DNA of 64,000 bases from Microbacteriaceae bacterium. Its GTDB lineage: Bacteria > Actinomycetota > Actinomycetes > Actinomycetales > Microbacteriaceae. A program made the translations under genes and the position numbers. The stretch lies in NCBI GenBank assembly GCA_004297935.1, contig SCRE01000010.1, forward strand, positions 186,001 through 250,000, written 5' to 3'. Below, piece by piece: positions 27,925 to 36,250 of the stretch. Under the pieces are notes generated by a model, which was not told the origin of the DNA, searched no databases, and worked only from the letters and a program-made list of their open reading frames with translations. Positions within the stretch are counted from its first letter, which is position 1, and every line of letters begins with the position of its first letter.

Positions 27925-29541
27925 ATGACCCTTTTCTCACCGATTCGTTCCTCGGCGTTGAAACCGCTTGGCACCCTGATGCGGCGCACGCCGCGCAGCA
28001 TTCGACTCGCCCTCGCTGCGGCAACGCTCAGCCTGCTCCTGTCCGCCCTCGGTGCCGTGTTTTCTGCCGCACCGGCCTCGGCGGTCGTCTCGACGGGCAC
28101 AGCGGTCGGCTATAGCTCGAGCACTACCGGTTTGTGGATCGGCACCTATCGGCTGGCGGATGGCCGGTACGGCTTCTGCCTGAACCTCGGACGACCATCG
28201 CCGCGCGGCTCCGACTTCTCGCCTGTCGAACTGCGAACGCTCGGCTGGTACTCCCCGGATGACGCGGCCCGGCTCGCCTACATCGCCCGCACCTGGGGTG
28301 CGACCACCGATCCGAATGTTGCGGCGTCGGCGCAACTCGCGACATGGATGATCACCGGTTTGAACGGGCACGCTCCTTCCGCTCTTGCCGCGCGTGCGAA
28401 CGGCAAGGCTGCCAGTGTGCAGGCCACAGCGACCGAGATGCTCGCGCACGTCAACGGCAGCGCTGGCGCGTCACGTGGCGTCGCCGCGCGGGTTCTGCTT
28501 GAGCGGGGAAATGACGGCGCGGACACTGTTCGCGTCGAGCTCGACGTCGACTATCTCGCCGCTGCACGCACGTTGCCCGCTGGGACACACCGGGGCATCC
28601 TCACGCTGGATGGCGCGACCTTCGCCGACGGTTCGACAAGCGCGGAAGTCGACAACGGCGAACGCCTCGCCATCCGGCCGGCGTCGGCCGATGCGATCAT
28701 GCGCGCTGCCGCGCACGCCGAGTTCGGTGCACTGCCGTATGGCGACAGCGCGACCGTTGCGCACAACCCGTCGGACGTGCAGAACCTGCTGCTCGGATCG
28801 ACGGCATCGGCGCGCGCGGTGGCGGATGCCTCTACCGAGCGCCCGACGCCGCTGCCGTTCCAGCCGCAGGTGGTCACGCGCACGAGTGCCCTGACCGCTG
28901 CGGTGGGAGCCGAAATCACGGATCAGCTGAAGGTCAGTGCTGCCGGCGAGGCGCCTGCGCACCCGAGCGCTTGGGGAGTCTTCGGTGCAGATGGCGGACC
29001 GTACACGCCGATCCCCGTGACGGTGCGCAGCACCCTGCTCGGACCGTTGACGAGTGCGCCAGAGCGCGCCGCGGGCGCACCGGCAGATGCACCCGTTGTC
29101 TGCGAGGTCAGCACAGTGGTGGATCGCGGTCCTGGCGACTATGAGACCGAGCCGTGCACCCTGCCTGCAGCAGGGTACTATGTCTGGGTCGAGCGCATCG
29201 ACGCTGCAGACACCGCGGTCGAACAGGGGGCCGGTCGAATCCTGCCATGGCGATCGGCGTTCGGCGTCGCAGAGGAGGTCAGCTTCGCGCGACCGGCGGC
29301 TGCACCCGCAGCGAACATGCGGATGATCGCTCCGGTGAAGCACGAGCTCGCGGAAACAGGCGGCCCGATCGGGTTGGGCGGCGACGCGCAGAGCACGATC
29401 GTTCTCGCCGTCGGCGCACTCCTGACGGGACTCGTACTGCTCGCTTTCGGTCGCGGTGCCTCGCTGAGCTTCCGACAACGGCTCGGCCAGCAGCCGCAAC
29501 CGCGGCACGTGCTCAGAGTTTCTCGATCGGCGCGATCTTGA
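27925..29541 (+). CDS. Sortase-anchored surface protein, possible thioester adhesin
   Basis: 538-residue secreted protein. An N-terminal signal peptide (about 28-55, ending APASAVVS) precedes an ectodomain. The C-terminus has the sorting signal LAETG, then a hydrophobic helix (STIVLAVGALLTGLVLLAFG) and a basic tail; class E sortases of actinobacteria use LAXTG. Early in the ectodomain FCLNLGRPSP and SAQLATWMITGLNG resemble the Cys and Gln regions of thioester (TED) domains that bond covalently to host or surface amines. That is a tentative resemblance. Later regions (QPQVVTRTSALTAAVG onward) look like Ig-type stalk repeats. No sortase gene is in the window. The gene overlaps pcrA tail to tail by 29 bp. 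Confidence 0.75.
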   Translation: MTLFSPIRSSALKPLGTLMRRTPRSIRLALAAATLSLLLSALGAVFSAAPASAVVSTGTAVGYSSSTTGLWIGTYRLADGRYGFCLNLGRPSPRGSDFSPVELRTLGWYSPDDAARLAYIARTWGATTDPNVAASAQLATWMITGLNGHAPSALAARANGKAASVQATATEMLAHVNGSAGASRGVAARVLLERGNDGADTVRVELDVDYLAAARTLPAGTHRGILTLDGATFADGSTSAEVDNGERLAIRPASADAIMRAAAHAEFGALPYGDSATVAHNPSDVQNLLLGSTASARAVADASTERPTPLPFQPQVVTRTSALTAAVGAEITDQLKVSAAGEAPAHPSAWGVFGADGGPYTPIPVTVRSTLLGPLTSAPERAAGAPADAPVVCEVSTVVDRGPGDYETEPCTLPAAGYYVWVERIDAADTAVEQGAGRILPWRSAFGVAEEVSFARPAAAPAANMRMIAPVKHELAETGGPIGLGGDAQSTIVLAVGALLTGLVLLAFGRGASLSFRQRLGQQPQPRHVLRVSRSARS

Positions 29542-32041
29542 TGAGGAGCTTCTTTGCGCCAGCCGTGTCGAACTGCACGTGCGCCACCCGCTTGGTGCCC
29601 TCGCCGGTGACAGCGGTGACGCGCCCGATGCCGAAGTCGTTGTGCCGGATGGTGTCACCGGCCGCCAACTCCAGGTCGCCGTTGTCGCGCACCGTGCCCG
29701 TGACCCGATTGGGCCATTCTGTCTTCGGCTTGTCAAGCGTCGGCCGACCGTAACCGCCCACCGCGCCGCCGCCCGTCGCGCCATCACCGAGGCCACGATC
29801 GCGGCGCGCGTTGAGCGCTCGGGGCTGAGTGCCATTGCGGCTGGTCGCCGTGCCGGGCGACTGCCGCCACTCGATCAATTCCCCTGGGATCTCCTGCAGG
29901 TAGCGGCTCGGCATCGCGACCGACGTCTCGCCGAACTGCGCGCGCGACATCGCCAGCGAGAGATACAGTCGTTTCTTGGCGCGCGTGATACCGACGTAGA
30001 ACAGCCGACGCTCCTCCGCGGGCCCGCCCGGCTCCGATGCCGACATCTGATGCGGCAGCAGTCCCTCCTCGACGCCGGTGACGAACACGGCATCGTATTC
30101 CAGCCCCTTGGCCGTGTGCAGCGTCATCAGCGAGACGGTTCCGCTCGAATCGTCGAGATCATCCGCGGCCGCGACGAGCTGCACCTCGGTGAGGAAGTCG
30201 ATGAGCCCGCCATCCGGATTGTTCCGCGCGAACTCACGCGTGACCGCAACCAACTCCTCCACGTTCTCAGCCCGCGCCTCGTCCTGCGGATCGCGGCTCA
30301 TCCGCAGCGCGTTGAGGTAGCCGCTGCGCTCGAGCAGGAAGACCAACACGTCGGCCACGGACGCGACGCCTCCCGGTGCCTCCGGATCGACCATCGACGC
30401 GGCCTCGTCCAGCAGGTGCGCCAACTGCAGGATCGCGCCTGTCACCTTCGGTCCGAGCCCGAGCGCGTCGGCGTCACGCATGGCCTGTCGGTAGCTGACA
30501 CCGTTGTCCTGCGCCCATGAGTTCAATTGCGTCTCGGTTGCCGGGCCGATGCCGCGCTTGGGTGTGTTGAGGATCCGCCGCAGCGCGAGTGCGTCCTGCG
30601 GATTGGCCACGGCAGTCAGATATGCGAGGGTGTCCTTGATCTCGGCGCGCTCATAGAACTTGGTGCCGCCCATGATCCGGTACGGCAGCGCCGAGCGGAT
30701 GAAGATCTCCTCAAGCGCACGCGTCTGCGCGTTCGTGCGGTAGAACACGGAGATCTCGTTGTACGGCATGCCCGCACGATGCAGTTCTTCGATCTCATCC
30801 GCGACGAACTGCGCCTCGTCATGCCCGCTGTATCCGGTGAAACCGACGATCTTCTCGCCGTCGCCGACCGCCGTCCACAGCTTCTTGTCCTTACGGTCGA
30901 AATTGTGCGAGATCACGGCGTTCGCCGCGGAGAGGATGTTCTGGGTCGAGCGATAGTTCTGCTCGAGCAGCACGACTTTCGCACCACGGAAGTCGTGTTC
31001 GAACTCGGAGATATTGCGGATGTCCGCCCCACGGAACGCATAGATCGACTGATCGGAGTCGCCGACCACGGTCAGCGACGCACCGGGAATCGCTCCTGAG
31101 TCGGCCCGCAGCCCGCTGACATACAACCCCTGGCCTTCGAGTTCGTCGACGAGGGCGGGCTCGATCGGCTGAGTGAGCTCCCGAATCAGCGAATACTGCG
31201 CATGGTTCGTGTCCTGATATTCGTCGACCAGAATGTGCCGGAACCGGCGTTGGTACAGCGCGGCGATCTTCGGAAACGCGCGGAACAGAAACACCACCTG
31301 GCCGATGAGGTCGTCGAAGTCGAACGCGTTCGCCTGGTTCAGCTCGCGCGTGTACTGGCGGAAGATCTCCAGAAAGAGCCGCTCCTGCGGGTCGCTGAGA
31401 TTTGCATTGCGGGCATAGGAATCCACATCCGCCAGTTCGTTCTTGAGTTTCGAGATCTTCGCGGATGCGTTCGCCGGCGTGAAACCGTACGTGTCCGCAT
31501 CCAGGCCCTTGATGATCCGCTTGAGCAGCGCCCGACTGTCTCCGGAATCGTAGATCGTGAAGTTCTTGGTGAAACCGAAGTTCTCCGCCTCGCGCCGCAG
31601 GATGCGTACGCACGCGGAGTGGAACGTGGAAATCCACATGCCCTCGGCTGCCTGCCCGACGAGCGCCTGCACGCGCTCGCGCATCTCCGCGGCCGCCTTG
31701 TTGGTGAAGGTGATCGCCAGGATCTGACTCGGCCAGGCCTCGCGACCGGCCAAGAGGCTGGCGATACGCCGGGTGAGCACGCTGGTCTTGCCGCTGCCCG
31801 CGCCCGCAACGATCAGGAGCGCTTGGCCGCGATATTCGACGGCCTCGCGCTGTTGCGGATTGAGCCCGTCGAGAAGCGCGTCCTGAAAGCCGTCCGGCCC
31901 GCCACCCAATTGCCGGATGCCCGAATGCCCGATGACTGGCTGCCCGGCGTCGTACCCCCCGCCATCCAAAATGATCGGGGTCGCGGCGCCGCGCCGCACC
32001 GCACTCCCGGGGGCTTCATCAGGATCGAAGAGAGTCGTCAT
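29513..32041 (-). CDS. pcrA: ATP-dependent DNA helicase PcrA/UvrD
   Basis: Superfamily 1A 3'-5' helicase for nucleotide excision repair and replication-fork clearing, 842 residues. The Q-motif LNPQQREAV, Walker A VAGAGSGKTSVLTRR, motif II HILVDEYQDTNHAQY, GDSDQSIYAFRGAD (motif III), VSLMTLHTAKGLEYD (motif V) and the C-terminal Tudor-like RNA-polymerase-binding end (HNDFGIGRVTAVTG) are all present. Start ATG 32041 (MTTLFDP) matches the family; the frame continues to a GTG at 32107 that would overlap vapC. TAAACT ten bases before the ATG may be a -10 box of a leaderless transcript. Confidence 0.96.
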   Translation of the reverse strand: MTTLFDPDEAPGSAVRRGAATPIILDGGGYDAGQPVIGHSGIRQLGGGPDGFQDALLDGLNPQQREAVEYRGQALLIVAGAGSGKTSVLTRRIASLLAGREAWPSQILAITFTNKAAAEMRERVQALVGQAAEGMWISTFHSACVRILRREAENFGFTKNFTIYDSGDSRALLKRIIKGLDADTYGFTPANASAKISKLKNELADVDSYARNANLSDPQERLFLEIFRQYTRELNQANAFDFDDLIGQVVFLFRAFPKIAALYQRRFRHILVDEYQDTNHAQYSLIRELTQPIEPALVDELEGQGLYVSGLRADSGAIPGASLTVVGDSDQSIYAFRGADIRNISEFEHDFRGAKVVLLEQNYRSTQNILSAANAVISHNFDRKDKKLWTAVGDGEKIVGFTGYSGHDEAQFVADEIEELHRAGMPYNEISVFYRTNAQTRALEEIFIRSALPYRIMGGTKFYERAEIKDTLAYLTAVANPQDALALRRILNTPKRGIGPATETQLNSWAQDNGVSYRQAMRDADALGLGPKVTGAILQLAHLLDEAASMVDPEAPGGVASVADVLVFLLERSGYLNALRMSRDPQDEARAENVEELVAVTREFARNNPDGGLIDFLTEVQLVAAADDLDDSSGTVSLMTLHTAKGLEYDAVFVTGVEEGLLPHQMSASEPGGPAEERRLFYVGITRAKKRLYLSLAMSRAQFGETSVAMPSRYLQEIPGELIEWRQSPGTATSRNGTQPRALNARRDRGLGDGATGGGAVGGYGRPTLDKPKTEWPNRVTGTVRDNGDLELAAGDTIRHNDFGIGRVTAVTGEGTKRVAHVQFDTAGAKKLLIKIAPIEKL

Positions 32042-32096
32042 GTCTGTGTCAAGTTTAGGCGTCGCCCCCGACAACGGATGCCCGTCGATGTCGTGA

Positions 32097-32528
32097 TCAC
32101 CCTTCACCGGGCGTCACGATGTGCAGGTCATCGAAGCGTCTGAAGTCCCGATCGAGCGTCGCGACAGGGCAGGCGAGCGAGCGCGCGACCGACGCGATAT
32201 AGGCATCCGGAATGAGATTGCCGTTGGCCTCGCCCACGGTGCACGTCTGCATGAACACGCCGAGCCCGTTGGACAGCCCCGGCACGGAACGGTAAGACGG
32301 CGCCGCGGTCACTGCGTCCACGAACGCGAACGCTTCCGCGAGTGTCGAGGGAACCTCGAAGATGTGAGTGTTGGTGACCATGCGCAGGAATCCGACCCAG
32401 ACGAAATCCGGCACGACAACATCCGCGCCGCTCGCGATCTCATGTTCGAACCAGGGGCGCACGACCGGGTGATGCACATGGTCCGCGCGAAAGGCCGCCA
32501 CAACCACGTTGACGTCCAAAACGATCAC
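32097..32528 (-). CDS. vapC: VapC-like PIN-domain toxin (ribonuclease)
   Basis: 143-residue PIN-domain nuclease of a type II toxin-antitoxin system. Acidic metal ligands: Asp5 in MIVLDVNVVVAAF, IPDAYIASVA and the C-terminal LDRDFRRFD. Length and motif spacing are intact, so the protein may be active. It overlaps the preceding antitoxin fragment by four bases, the usual VapBC arrangement, but that antitoxin has lost its N-terminal DNA-binding domain. The toxin may thus be uncontrolled, silent, or neutralised by another antitoxin. Confidence 0.88.
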   Translation of the reverse strand: MIVLDVNVVVAAFRADHVHHPVVRPWFEHEIASGADVVVPDFVWVGFLRMVTNTHIFEVPSTLAEAFAFVDAVTAAPSYRSVPGLSNGLGVFMQTCTVGEANGNLIPDAYIASVARSLACPVATLDRDFRRFDDLHIVTPGEG

Positions 32529-32665
32529 GACAGGTCACCGTCCGCGTCAAGAGCGTCGAACAGCGAGCGATTCGACCTGGCATCCAGGCCGGGGCGTATG
32601 CCCGTGCCGCGCGTGAAGACGGGAATGTCGAGAGCCACGGAGGGTACCGACTGCTGCGCCCGACC
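32525..32665 (-). pseudogene. VapB-like antitoxin, C-terminal remnant
   Basis: In frame and overlapping vapC by four bases is a segment ending VFTRGTGIRPGL, then DARSNRSLFDALDADGDLS, the toxin-wrapping tail expected of a VapB antitoxin. Upstream of about 32665 the frame runs antisense into a transposase relic, so the ribbon-helix-helix domain is gone. A continuing frame to 32755 could give a chimeric 76-residue product with a start inside the relic; expression is uncertain. Confidence 0.6.
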
Positions 32666-32909
32666 GATCTTCCACCATCGGAAGCAAACGATCCAAGCGC
32701 ACCTGACCGTAGTGTTCGCCGCGTTAGCCATCACCCGCCACCTCACCGCGACCACCGGCTACTCGATCAAGAAGATCGTACAAACACTGCGGACGATCTG
32801 CTCCGCCACTATCGAGATCAACGGGCAGAGCCTCACCCTCGAACCCGACATCCCCATGACTGCCGCACAGATCCTCACAGCTGCCGAAATGGGCACTAAG
32901 AGTGGATGA
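32661..32909 (+). pseudogene. IS1634-like transposase, C-terminal relic
   Basis: The plus-strand frame ending at TGA 32909 reads RPIFHHRKQTIQAHLTVVF, then AALAITRHLTATTGYSIKKI, the conserved end of DDE transposases in the IS1634 group (YHR...I.AHL...FAAL...R...TG.SIKK). About 82 codons remain; the rest of the transposase and the terminal inverted repeats are missing. Its broken 5' side joins the truncated antitoxin, and its 3' end joins a mutY fragment, marking a site of repeated rearrangement. Confidence 0.75.
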
Positions 32910-33091
32910 ATTCAGGCGACCGGCACGAGCACGGCCCTATCATGCGCGAACTGCGTGCATCGTACACGCCTGTAACGGCCGCGGACCTCGAGCCGCAGTG
33001 GCCAGACGACACGCAGCGTGACCGTGCGCTGGCGGCGCTGCTCGACGACAGACTGGCCGCGCAAAAGCGCTACGGATACGTACTCCCGTGA
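32906..33091 (+). pseudogene. A/G-specific adenine glycosylase (mutY) C-terminal fragment
   Basis: A 61-codon frame whose residues from about 5 on (DRHEHGPIMRELRAS, PVTAADLEPQWPDDTQRDRA, LAALLDDRLA, YVLP) follow the C-terminal winged-helix pattern of actinobacterial MutY: RG.IM..LR, PV....L...WPD..Q..RAL..LL.DGLA, LP. The catalytic and iron-sulfur domains are not in the window. The fragment starts within a few bases of the transposase relic, so it looks like the stub of a gene cut by the element. An independent small protein is the alternative. Confidence 0.55.
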
Positions 33092-33150
33092 ACATGGGCC
33101 GGCTGTCGACCCTGGTTCTCGCTCGTGTCTGCTTCGCCCGAGCAGCCGGC

Positions 33151-34260
33151 CTACGGCACGATCACCACCTTCATCGGATCGCCGTCCTTTTCCCGGATGA
33201 CGCGGAACGCCTCGCCGATGTCTTCAAGAGAGAAGCGGTGTGACACCAGCTCCTTGCACTTGAGCGCGCCGTGCGCCGCGAGCGAAACGGCGCGCTTCAC
33301 ATTGTTGCCGCCCTCTCCGCGCGAGGTGTAGAGGTTGATGTTCTTGCGGATCGCGGCGCTCAGATCGAACTCGACCTTGCCTGGGTAGAACGCCAGAAAC
33401 AGGACCCTTCCACCGCGCTTGGTGCCCTGCACGCACAGCTCAGGAATCGGCAGCGCGCCGGATGCCTCAATCGTCAGATCGGCTCCCTCACCTCCTGTCA
33501 GCGCACGGATGGCCTCTACCGGGTCGGTTTCACGAGAATTGATCACGTACTCGATTCCAAGCTCCGCGGCTCGGTCCAGGCGCGACTGCCGGGTGCCGAC
33601 AAGGATGACCTTGTCCGCGCCGAGAACCTTGCAGACCTGTGCGGCCATGATGCCGACGGCGCCCGGGCCGTAGACGACGACGCTCTCGCCCGCGATGAAG
33701 CCGCCGGACTTGTCCAAGCCGTACAGGCTCGTTCCCGCCGTGGTGATCAAAACCGCGTCTTCCGGCTCGAGAGCGGTCGGCATCCGATACAGCGCCGAGA
33801 CGTGGTGGATCGCGTATTCGGCGAACCCGCCGTTTGCCGTCATCCCGGTAGCCCTGTGGCCTTTTGCCGCATTGTTATAGTTGAGACAGGCGGTGTAGTG
33901 GCCGGTGATGCAATTGTCACAACGACCGCATCCGCGATGCGCTTCGATGCACACGTGGTCGCCGACCGTGAACTCGTCAATCGTCGATCCGACCTTCACA
34001 ACGGTGCCCGTCCATTCATGCCCCGGGGTGAACTCACCGTACGGCGGGGTTTGCGGAAAGTGGCCGTCGAGAATCTTCAAGTCGGTTCCGCACGCACCGC
34101 AGGCGGCGACGCGCACAAGAACCTCCTCCGGACCAGGAGAGGGTACGTTTCGGTCAACGACGCGCAGGTCGCCCGGGCCGAAGAGCACCGCTGCGCGCAT
34201 GGTGGTGGGAAGCACCTCCGGTACGGGGGGGAAATCGACGACCTCTTGTGAGTGGTTCAC
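33151..34260 (-). CDS. Zinc-dependent alcohol dehydrogenase (MDR family)
   Basis: Medium-chain dehydrogenase/reductase, 369 residues, likely NAD(P)-dependent oxidation of a polyol or secondary alcohol, sorbitol- or threonine-dehydrogenase-like. Catalytic zinc ligands: Cys in ACGACGTDLK and His-Glu in TPGHEWTG. Four structural-zinc cysteines lie in HRGCGRCDNCITGHYTAC, and the Rossmann motif is VVYGPGAVGIMAAQVC. The GTG start at 34260 with GAGGT six bases upstream lies four bases past the preceding stop. It is the last gene of the creatininase-aldolase-Tm1-ADH operon. Confidence 0.9.
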   Translation of the reverse strand: MNHSQEVVDFPPVPEVLPTTMRAAVLFGPGDLRVVDRNVPSPGPEEVLVRVAACGACGTDLKILDGHFPQTPPYGEFTPGHEWTGTVVKVGSTIDEFTVGDHVCIEAHRGCGRCDNCITGHYTACLNYNNAAKGHRATGMTANGGFAEYAIHHVSALYRMPTALEPEDAVLITTAGTSLYGLDKSGGFIAGESVVVYGPGAVGIMAAQVCKVLGADKVILVGTRQSRLDRAAELGIEYVINSRETDPVEAIRALTGGEGADLTIEASGALPIPELCVQGTKRGGRVLFLAFYPGKVEFDLSAAIRKNINLYTSRGEGGNNVKRAVSLAAHGALKCKELVSHRFSLEDIGEAFRVIREKDGDPMKVVIVP

Positions 34261-34264
34261 GGGG

Positions 34265-35548
34265 CTACCTCGCTTCTGTTTGACTTGACTTGTGGCCGAT
34301 GCCCATGTGCCGTAGCAGTTCTTCTGCGGCCCGCCATCCAAACTCGTCGTCGTTGATCGCCATGGGCAACTCGAGTACGGTGAACTGCTTGTCGGCCAGC
34401 CGGTTGAGTTCGCGAATGAATACATCATTGGTGTGCGGGTCGTGAAGCGGCCCGCCGGGAGAACCGACCTGTGACCAGCCCAGCAGTGGGATCATGACCG
34501 TCACCGGGCCGGTCGCGGCGTTCAACCGGTCGGCCATCGTGCGTGCGACAGCTGTGAGCTCGTCGGCCGTGGACCTCACGTTTGTGTTGTTCGGATTGTG
34601 GTAGTGGATCCGGCGGTCGCGCATCTTCAGCGGAATGGTGTCCACCGCGGCGAAGCAGTGGTACTCCAGCCCACCCGGCACGACGACCTGTGGAAGCCCG
34701 GCCGCGCCCGCGGCCGTCAGGCGGCCCGCGCGCACCGGCGTGTAGATATCGTCCGGGTACAGCTCGGCCAGCACCTCGTGCGTCGTCATGTCGAGCACAC
34801 CATCGAAAACACCCTCCGCGATGAACCGCTCCATCGCAGAGCCGGACGCTCCGGACGCATGAAACGGCACCACGTCGACTCCGGCGCGTTCCAGCCGCTC
34901 GATCGCGCGGTCGACGGCTTTCTGCGTGTTGCCGAACGCGGTGATCGCAACGCGCGGTCTCGCGTGAGGCGCGGAAGCCGAAGTGGCCCCACCGCTGGCA
35001 TCCGTGCGGTCGAGCGCGGCCATCGCGGCGACGGCGGCGGCGGCCTGTCGCAGAATCGTGCTGGTGACCACATTTGGACCACCGAGCAGGTCGCCGACCG
35101 AGAATGCGAACACGATGTCGCAGTCACCGACGTAGCCGCGCACATTGCCGGAGGCCACCGTCGAGACGATGTACTTCGGCACACCGAAGGGCAATTCGCG
35201 CATGGCCGCGGCCGCGATCGCGGTGCCCTGGTTGCCGCCAATGCCTAGCACCCCGTCGAGCTCGCCGTCGCGATACCACCGGTTCAGGATGCTGCCCGCT
35301 CCGGCCGCCATCGTGGCCATGGCGTGGTCGCGGCGCCCGTTCTTGCGCAGATCCTCGACCTCACCACCGCCGGCCACGGCAACTGCGTTGGCGTCGACGT
35401 CGCCCGGACCGGTCGCGATGCGATCGGTGTGCAGGCCAACGTCGATCACCAGCACCCGGCATCCGTGGGCGGTGAGCTCACTTCGCAGGAATTCCGTCTC
35501 GGCGGCTTTGGTGTCGACGGTGGCCACAACGGCCACGGTTGGGCTCAT
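34265..35548 (-). CDS. Tm-1-like ATP-binding protein (UPF0261 family)
   Basis: 427 residues matching the bacterial homologues of the plant Tm-1 resistance protein, which bind ATP and whose enzymatic role is mostly unknown. Features: VAVVATVDTKAAETEFLRSEL at the N-terminus, GVLGIGGNQGTAIAAAAMREL, VSTVASGNVRGYVGDCDI and the late IPLLGWSQVGSPGGPLHDP. In other bacteria such genes occur in small catabolic clusters. Here the start codon overlaps the aldolase stop by four bases, so the two are probably translated together and act in the same pathway. Confidence 0.88.
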   Translation of the reverse strand: MSPTVAVVATVDTKAAETEFLRSELTAHGCRVLVIDVGLHTDRIATGPGDVDANAVAVAGGGEVEDLRKNGRRDHAMATMAAGAGSILNRWYRDGELDGVLGIGGNQGTAIAAAAMRELPFGVPKYIVSTVASGNVRGYVGDCDIVFAFSVGDLLGGPNVVTSTILRQAAAAVAAMAALDRTDASGGATSASAPHARPRVAITAFGNTQKAVDRAIERLERAGVDVVPFHASGASGSAMERFIAEGVFDGVLDMTTHEVLAELYPDDIYTPVRAGRLTAAGAAGLPQVVVPGGLEYHCFAAVDTIPLKMRDRRIHYHNPNNTNVRSTADELTAVARTMADRLNAATGPVTVMIPLLGWSQVGSPGGPLHDPHTNDVFIRELNRLADKQFTVLELPMAINDDEFGWRAAEELLRHMGIGHKSSQTEAR

Positions 35549-36210
35549 CCGTCGTTCACCTCGGCAAGCGGGTCGAGATCGATGGCGAGCTGGAGATCGG
35601 CCGGTCGTACACCGACGATGTGAGAGGCGAGGTAGGCGATCCTGGCGTCGTCTTCCAGATATTCGGTGCGATGGTACGCCGTGCGCAGATCCGGCCCGAT
35701 CGTGACCGTACCGTGTTCACGCATGAGCACGCCGTGCACCTCCGGATTCTCGAATTCGCGAATGATCGCGTTCGCCAGTTCTATCGAACCCGCCGGCATC
35801 AGGTCAACACTGCCCAGTTGGCGAAGATGCCCGCGTGCCGCCGCGTTGACGAGCTTCGGGACCTGCCCGGCCACCGAGAACGCCACCGAGTACGGCGGAT
35901 GCAGGTGGGCGACGCCACCGACATCCGGCCGTTTCCGATAGATGCCGAGGTGGAACTGCCACTCCTTCGACGGCTTGCGGCCCTCGTCCACGACGTCGCC
36001 GGCCACCGTCACCAGGACGGTGTCTTGCGCCGTCATGTCGCCCTGGCAACAGTTCGTCGCCTTGATCAGCACGAGGTCCGTACCGGGCACGCGCAAGCTG
36101 TTGTTGCCGCTCACACCCGGTACGAGGCCACGCTCGTACGCCCGGCGGGAGACGGCAACGAGCTCTTCACGGAGCAGCCGCAGCACACCCGGGGCGACAT
36201 CGGAAGCCAT
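35545..36210 (-). CDS. Class II aldolase/adducin family protein
   Basis: 221-residue zinc aldolase of the fuculose-phosphate/ribulose-phosphate family, which splits or epimerises sugar phosphates or related hydroxy acids. The glycine loop VPGVSGNNSLR, the zinc histidines in VAHLHPPYSVA and the third histidine in MREHGTVTIG are all present; KEWQFHLGIYRKRPD carries the usual Glu. Start ATG 36210 has AAAGGA at the right distance. The substrate is unknown; the context suggests it makes a small aldehyde for the neighbouring dehydrogenase. Confidence 0.9.
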   Translation of the reverse strand: MASDVAPGVLRLLREELVAVSRRAYERGLVPGVSGNNSLRVPGTDLVLIKATNCCQGDMTAQDTVLVTVAGDVVDEGRKPSKEWQFHLGIYRKRPDVGGVAHLHPPYSVAFSVAGQVPKLVNAAARGHLRQLGSVDLMPAGSIELANAIIREFENPEVHGVLMREHGTVTIGPDLRTAYHRTEYLEDDARIAYLASHIVGVRPADLQLAIDLDPLAEVNDG

Positions 36211-36250
36211 CGAGAGTCCTTTCGTTCGACGTTCGAGGTGGGGATCGTGC

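Noticed and set aside
32906-33091. A new free-standing 61-residue protein
   Set aside because: Its sequence follows the MutY C-terminal pattern and it starts at a transposon scar, so a gene fragment explains it better.
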